Below are positions 59,037 through 64,000 of a stretch of DNA of 64,000 nt, one piece after another. Below the pieces are notes generated by a model. That model did not search any database, was not told where the DNA came from, and saw nothing but the letters and a program-made list of their open reading frames with translations. The DNA lies in NCBI GenBank assembly GCA_006384855.1, contig VCJN01003482.1:58017-122016 (forward strand). Direction: 5' to 3'. The translations under genes were made by a program, and so were the position numbers. The DNA is from Tetraselmis striata (Eukaryota; Chlorophyta; Chlorodendrophyceae; Chlorodendrales; Chlorodendraceae). Each line of letters opens with the position of its first letter. Positions within the stretch are counted from its first letter, which is position 1.

Positions 59037-59353
59037 GTGCTAGGCGGTGTATTCCCCGCCTTCACCTCCAACCCTCGAGGCGTCCAAGGACACCGTTGGC
59101 AACAGCTCAAATCGGGGGGCGATCTCGGCAGCGAGACGACCATGCGGCCTAGTCGACCCTCCAACACATTGATGACCCGGCCCCCACCCCACATCAGGGA
59201 GTGCTGCCCCCCGGCACTATCCAAACAGTTCTTCCGATGCGCAATGACGGCCCGAGCGAGCGATTTGCGTCGGCCCCCTAGCCAACCTCGAGTTGCCGAC
59301 GGTCGAGCAACTAGCAGAGGCCATCGCGGCCACCGTCAGCCAGCGTATAAACA
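59037..59353 (+). mobile_element. Older copy of the 59.4-62.3 kb element family, left part
   Basis: Encodes in pieces LSKQFFRCAMTARA, then (other frame) LANLELPTVEQLAEAI, matching the minus-strand protein of copy 1. It breaks at GCGTATAAACA and resumes at 62322 beyond the inserted copy. Confidence 0.6.
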
Positions 59354-62321
59354 AGAAATTGAAATTGAAATTGAAATTGATTACAACTGCTAATATGCTG
59401 CTTCCACTGGCCCTGACCGAGTTGCTCTTAGGGCATGCTATCTCTAACCATGGTAGGGAACACTAGGTGTTATTACAGCTCAAGCTACCGGCCTTCCTCT
59501 TGTGTGTCCAAGCCCCTCCTCCCTCCAGCGGGCTGTAGCTAGGACAGTAGCGCCCCCCTGCTGTCCCTACCTATGTTTGGCCTATCCCATTCAGAGCTCA
59601 GCAGGTAAGCTTAGGCAGCCGGAGCGTCCCGCCTACAACTACTAAGGTGTGATGAGGGAAAGGGGCTGACCGGAATAGGTAAGTGTTGCTCAGTATTTAT
59701 TATCCACCGCTGAGCCGGCTAGTAGGATATATGTGGGGGCTGCGATGCCCTCCTTCACCGGAGTAAGTATTTGTTATATGTGGGGGTTGTGATAATCTGC
59801 GATGGGGTGTCCTGTGTTTTGGGCGGTGTTGTCATTAGTGTGTGATGTCTGAGTAGCTGCGCCGGGCACATGGGTTAGTAGTGGCCGGTGTTCTCGAGGC
59901 AACTTGTCTGTTCGTTGCAGCCGTGGGTCGCGCGGCAGTCACTGATGCGAGCTGCGAGATGGCTGGGCTGTTTCTCCGTCCGTTTCCCATTCGCTGTCGG
60001 AGGCGTGAGTGTCAGAGAGGCGCGGTTTGCTCCTGCCGCGGTTGCGCGTGGTGCCGCATGAGTGGCTACGACCCCTAGGCTGCTTCTTCTTGTGCTTGGC
60101 AAATGTGGCTGCCTTGCCCTTGCCGGTTGGAAGGGGCTGGTGAGGGTGGTGTTCGAGCTGGATCGAGTGGCGCTGTGGGTTGCGCAATTGGACTCCGCTG
60201 CGAGTCTGGTCAGTTCGGCCGCGAGTGCAGGCAGGCTGGCTGGGGAGGTCGGGGCGAGCAGCTCGCGGGTCTAAGGTTCGCCCTGGGCTGTTGCTTGGGT
60301 TCGCTAGTGGTGTCAGTTGGGCTAGGTTTGCTGGTGGTGGTGTCGGCGTTACCTCAGTTGGCGCGGCCCTGATCGTCCCGCACGCTGTCGAGACTGTCTT
60401 ACGCCACTGCTTTGTTCTGGCAATCCCGCGGGTGCCGCCGATGATGCTGTGGTGGTGGGCGGTCAGCTGCAGGGTGAGAGTGTAGACTGGGCGCTGTTCG
60501 GCCCGAAGGGCGAGGGATGCTTGAGGGGTCTTCCGAGCCTTCTTGGGCAGGCCCATCGCTGTGAGTCGGAGCTGGTTGTGGCCGGTCTTGCCGCCGAGTT
60601 CTCCCGCTTCCGTGACCGTCTAGCTGAAGGGGTGCACGAGGAGTTCCGAGGGATCGAACTCTGACTCCGTGAGGTAGATGACGATGGTTCTGAGGCGGAC
60701 CGCCCGCAGTAGTGCGATAGGAGAGGTAAGGGCCACTGCCATGCGCAGGATGTCCACGAACTCCTCGTCCTCTTTGCCGAGGGAGATGGCGCAGAGATTG
60801 TCGTCCTCTACTCGCATCAACGTCGGCTCGGTGTGGTGTTGCTGCATCTCGACGCTAGCAGCCATCATGGTGTCCGTCAGCCATTGGGCGTGCTACAGCT
60901 CCGGGGGTGTGTTGATACGTTGGTTGATGATGGCCTCTGCTAGCTGCTCGACCGTCGGCAGCTCGAGGTTGGCTAGGGGGGCGGTGCAGATCGCTTTGGC
61001 CGTCAGCGCGCATCGGAAGAACTGCTTGGACAGGTCTGGAGGCATCACTCCCTGGTGTGGGTTGGCTGGCGGGTCCTCGCGTTCTTCGCTGTGTTCGACG
61101 GTGATCTGGACCACCGCTCTGCCCTGCGTCTGGTCGCCAGTACGGCATCGCCGCACACGTCCTGTAGTAGGCGCGCCGCATCGGGATCAAGGTGTTCAAG
61201 TCGCACCGAGTCGGCCGAGCGGCGGGCCTTCCACACCTCGCGGACCTCCAGGAGGGCCAATAGGGTGCGGGTCGGGGGGCAGATGACGGCGTCGTCTGCT
61301 TATGTGTCGGTCTCGTACTCGGCCCAGGCTCTCACGCCGGCGGTTGCCAAAGTGTCTGCTGGCGTTTCCGCCGTTTGGTCTACCGCCACTTCGCCAGGTT
61401 GGGGTTGGTCGTAAGCCCGGAGGAGGCCCTCCGCCTGGTGCTGCCACATGTCGGCCTCTGTGAGGCATGTGTTCGAGGGGTAGCGGAGCCACACCTGGTG
61501 TACTGGGCGCTCGATGTCGTCGAGGTGCGGCGCTCCGAGCAGGCGGGTGGAACAGCGGCGTCCCTGGCGGTCGAGGATCGCTGCGCCCTCTCCTGTCCAT
61601 TGGGTCTGCAGTACGGTAGCGGCCGTTTCTCGGCGGGCCAGTCGCAGGATGACGGACCCGGTGGTAGTGGGAAGCCTGGTGCCACTCGATACGGTTGGGT
61701 CAGCGGCGGTGGGTTTGGGAGGGCGGCGAGTCACCACCCGGACGTCTGCGGGTAGGATTTGGACACCGATTTTGAGGCTGAGGGTGCGGATCAGGGTTGT
61801 CACAGTCTAGCCGCGTGACTCGTCGTCCATCTATCGCTTGATTTTGGACCACCAGATCGCCGAACAGAAGGGCCACATGGGGGGAATCTTCCGTGCCGGC
61901 AAGGAGGCCGGTGAGGAGCAGGGGGGATGGGCGTTGCAGTACGCGTATGTGGCGGCGAATTGCTGGTGGGAGTTGGGTGCCTGCGAATTTGTTTGCGGTT
62001 GCGACCGTGCGGATCGCTGGCTGTTGTACTCTGCCGCCGCTCAACGCGACCAGAAAAGTGCCGGCTCCGGCGTCCTGTTGCTCCTCAAATCTGTCGATAT
62101 CCATGGTGGCTGTGGTGGTGTCCTCCTGGAGGGCCTGCTCTTCACGCCAATGTGGGCTCATGCCGGCAGGTGGCCTTGTGGTGGGTCGTCCGGTCGTCGG
62201 ACGGTCCACCGTTTCGCAAGAGGGACACGCTACCAATACCAGTAGGCGCGCCGGCTCGCCCGGATTTAGTACATATGCAGTACTCCGCCCGGTGTTAAGG
62301 GCCGGCTGGAAAGTGAGAAGT
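59354..62321 (-). mobile_element. LINE-related element with ORF1-like protein, no RT, (CAATTT)n tail; inserted in a relative
   Basis: 2968 bp between near-identical 11-bp direct repeats (GCGTATAAACA 59343-59353; GCGTATCAACA 62322-62332). The 3' end on the minus strand is TTGTAATCAATTTC with about four CAATTT units, homologous over about 150 bp to the LINE at 22863-23820. The coding part, in broken frames from 62236 to 59939, includes MVACPSCETVDRP, LSKQFFRCALTAKAI, SLGKEDEEFVDILRMAVALT and a basic tail (KHKKKQPRGRS). I find no reverse transcriptase or endonuclease motifs. It is best read as an ORF1-only derivative moved by the LINE machinery. Confidence 0.6.
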
Positions 62322-63920
62322 GCGTATCAACACACCCCCGGAGCTGCAGCACGCCCAGTGGCTGACGGATACCATGATGGCTGCCGGTGTCGAGATGCTG
62401 CAATACCCCACCGAGCCGAAACTGTTGCGCGTGGGAGACGACAATCAGTGCACCATCTCCCTCGGCAAAGAGGACGAGGAGCTCGTGGACACCCTACGCA
62501 TGGCAGTGGCCCTCACCTCTCCCGTCGCACTACTGCGGGCGGTACGCCTCCGCACCATCATCATCTACCTCACGGAGTCCGAGTTCGATCCCTCGGAACT
62601 ACTCATACACCCCTTCGGCCAGACGGTCCGAGAGGCGGGAGAACTCGGCGGCAACCCTGGCCACAACCAGCTCCGACGCACAGCAATGGGCATGCGTAAG
62701 AAGGCTCGGAAGACCCCTCAAGCATCCCTCGCCCTCCGGGCCGAACAACGCCCAGTCTACATTCTTACCCTGCAGCTGACCGCCCACCACCACAACATCA
62801 TCGGTGGCACCCGCGGGATTGACAGAATAGAGCAGTGGCGTAAGACAGTCTCGACGGCAAGCGGGAAGATCAAGGCCGCGCCAGCTTAGGCACCGGCGGC
62901 TGAGGTGCGACCTGCGGGGACAACACCAGCACCAGCACTAGCCGGCCCAGCCCAACTGATACTACCAACAACCATAACAGCCCAGGCCGAACTTCAGGTC
63001 AACGACACTCCCCCCCTGGGTTCGAGCACATGATACTGAGGCGAGGGGCGGTCGCTAATGCAGTTGCATCCATCGACCGACGCCGAACAACACCGGAGCC
63101 CGCCCCTAGAGCAGGCCGCCCAGCCAACCCCTGCGCCTACTGCCACAGCTCCGACGGCGAGCGCAGTGACGGGAGCACATGCAGACGACGAGGCCGAACT
63201 CGAACTGAACTACGAGGAGAACGACAACACCATGGATGTGGATACCGCCCATCACGGAGCAGCGGAGATACCAGATCTGGCTGCCGTTTCCCTAGACTCC
63301 CCCCAACGCTCTCTAGCGCAGCGCACATTCCGCGAGGGCACACGTGACAACACCACAGAAAGACTTGTCGAGCTTCAGCACCACCGCCGAGACCGCCGAG
63401 ATGCTTGCCATGTCCTCCCCAACCCAATCAGCCCGCACTCGCGGCCGAACTCGCCCGATTCACAGCGGAGTCACATCGCCTGCAAAACCCCCAACGCCAC
63501 TCGTTCAAGCTCGATCAACGCCCACGCCAACCCCTCCCGGCAGGCAAGGGCAAGGGAGCAGCACCTGGCAGGCGCAAGAAGAAGCAGCCTTGGGGCCGTA
63601 GCCGCGCAGGCGGCACCACCCGCAACCGCAGCAGGAGCAAGCCACGCCTCTCGGGCACTCGCGAATCCGATAACGAGTGGGAGACTGACGACGTAACAAC
63701 CCACCAATCCGGCAGCTTACACCAATAACGGCCGCTCGATCCGCCGCTGCGACAAGCCAACCAACAGACCCAAGAACACCGGCCGCTACTAAGCCTTGCA
63801 ACTAGTGCTGCCACTGGGCTATACTTTCACGCAATTAGGACAGTACCGCCAGACACACGGGACATCCCATCGCTGATTATTACCGCAGTAGTCCCCCCAC
63901 CCCCCAAGACATTGAAATAT
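62322..63920 (+). mobile_element. Older copy of the same family, right part
   Basis: Continues the copy begun at 59037-59353. It encodes LRMAVALTSPVALLRAVRLR (62320-62889) and, after stops and shifts, the basic tail GRRKKKQPWGRSRAGGTTRN ending at 63728. The 3' UTR matches copy 1 (AACACCGGCC, GGACA, CCCATCGC, GATTAT) and runs into an AT microsatellite. Confidence 0.65.
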
Positions 63921-64000
63921 ATATATATATATATATATACATTATGTATTATATTATACATATATATATACATATAAACAGATATATACATACATACATA
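63917..64000. repeat. AT-rich microsatellite at the window edge
   Basis: (AT)n runs at 63917-63938 and 63959-63970 followed by ATAC repeats, directly after the element 3' UTR. It may run beyond the window. Confidence 0.85.

Noticed and set aside
59037-63920. Large programmed inversion or palindrome
   Set aside because: Collinear resumption of the broken copy and the short junction duplication are better explained by nested insertion.

Overview
The window is nuclear DNA from a GC-rich, intron-rich eukaryote, most likely a flagellated green alga (chlorophyte or prasinophyte). Four observations point that way. There is a plastid-type homogentisate solanesyltransferase. There is a SPAG1-type axonemal dynein assembly factor, which implies motile cilia. 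Genes have many short introns. Most of the confident genes have the green-algal polyadenylation signal TGTAA near their 3' end. I cannot name the species.

Layout. 0-1.5 kb: 3' end of a coiled-coil protein gene (+). 1.5-6 kb: intergenic DNA with a 5'-truncated LINE remnant and a SINE. 6.0-6.4 kb: SRP14 (+). 9.8-10.7 kb: a weak putative gene (+). 11.8-20.1 kb: a nine-exon SPAG1/DNAAF13-like gene (-) whose introns hold a cluster of small inverted-repeat elements. 21.2-21.5 kb: a near-perfect 149-bp-arm hairpin. 22.3-27.7 kb: a repeat district (minisatellite, LINE inserted in the minisatellite, old direct repeats, solo LTR, SINE). 28.0-29.9 kb: F-box-like/ankyrin-repeat protein (+). 30-34.9 kb: no recognisable gene. 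34.9-36.8 kb: homogentisate solanesyltransferase (-). 38.5-44.6 kb: LINE, SINE and DIRS-like remnants. 48.5-51.7 kb: an LMBR1/LIMR-family membrane protein (+), complete over about 11 exons. 52.5-64 kb: densely nested transposable elements.

The host genes are unrelated housekeeping or ciliary genes and do not form a pathway: protein targeting (SRP14), plastoquinone synthesis (HST), ciliary dynein pre-assembly (SPAG1), a membrane receptor/transporter-like protein (LMBR1) and an ankyrin protein. The most unusual host feature is a roughly twelve-fold amplification of the short basic-acidic motif of SPAG1, including a DSDDE sequence of the type bound by PIH domains.

The mobile fraction can be read as a history from target-site duplications (TSDs). 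A tRNA-derived SINE was split by a small LTR element with a CTAAT TSD. A LINE family left one 2-kb copy and one 74-bp stub, each with a 15-16 bp TSD. A second LINE family, with a (CAATTT)n tail, inserted once into a minisatellite and once into an older copy of its own relative. Two tyrosine-recombinase elements lie nearby, one framed by about 190-bp direct repeats and with no visible reverse transcriptase. Homopolymer G/C tracts of 20-32 nt recur throughout. Exon boundaries were inferred by eye from splice sites, reading phase and family similarity.
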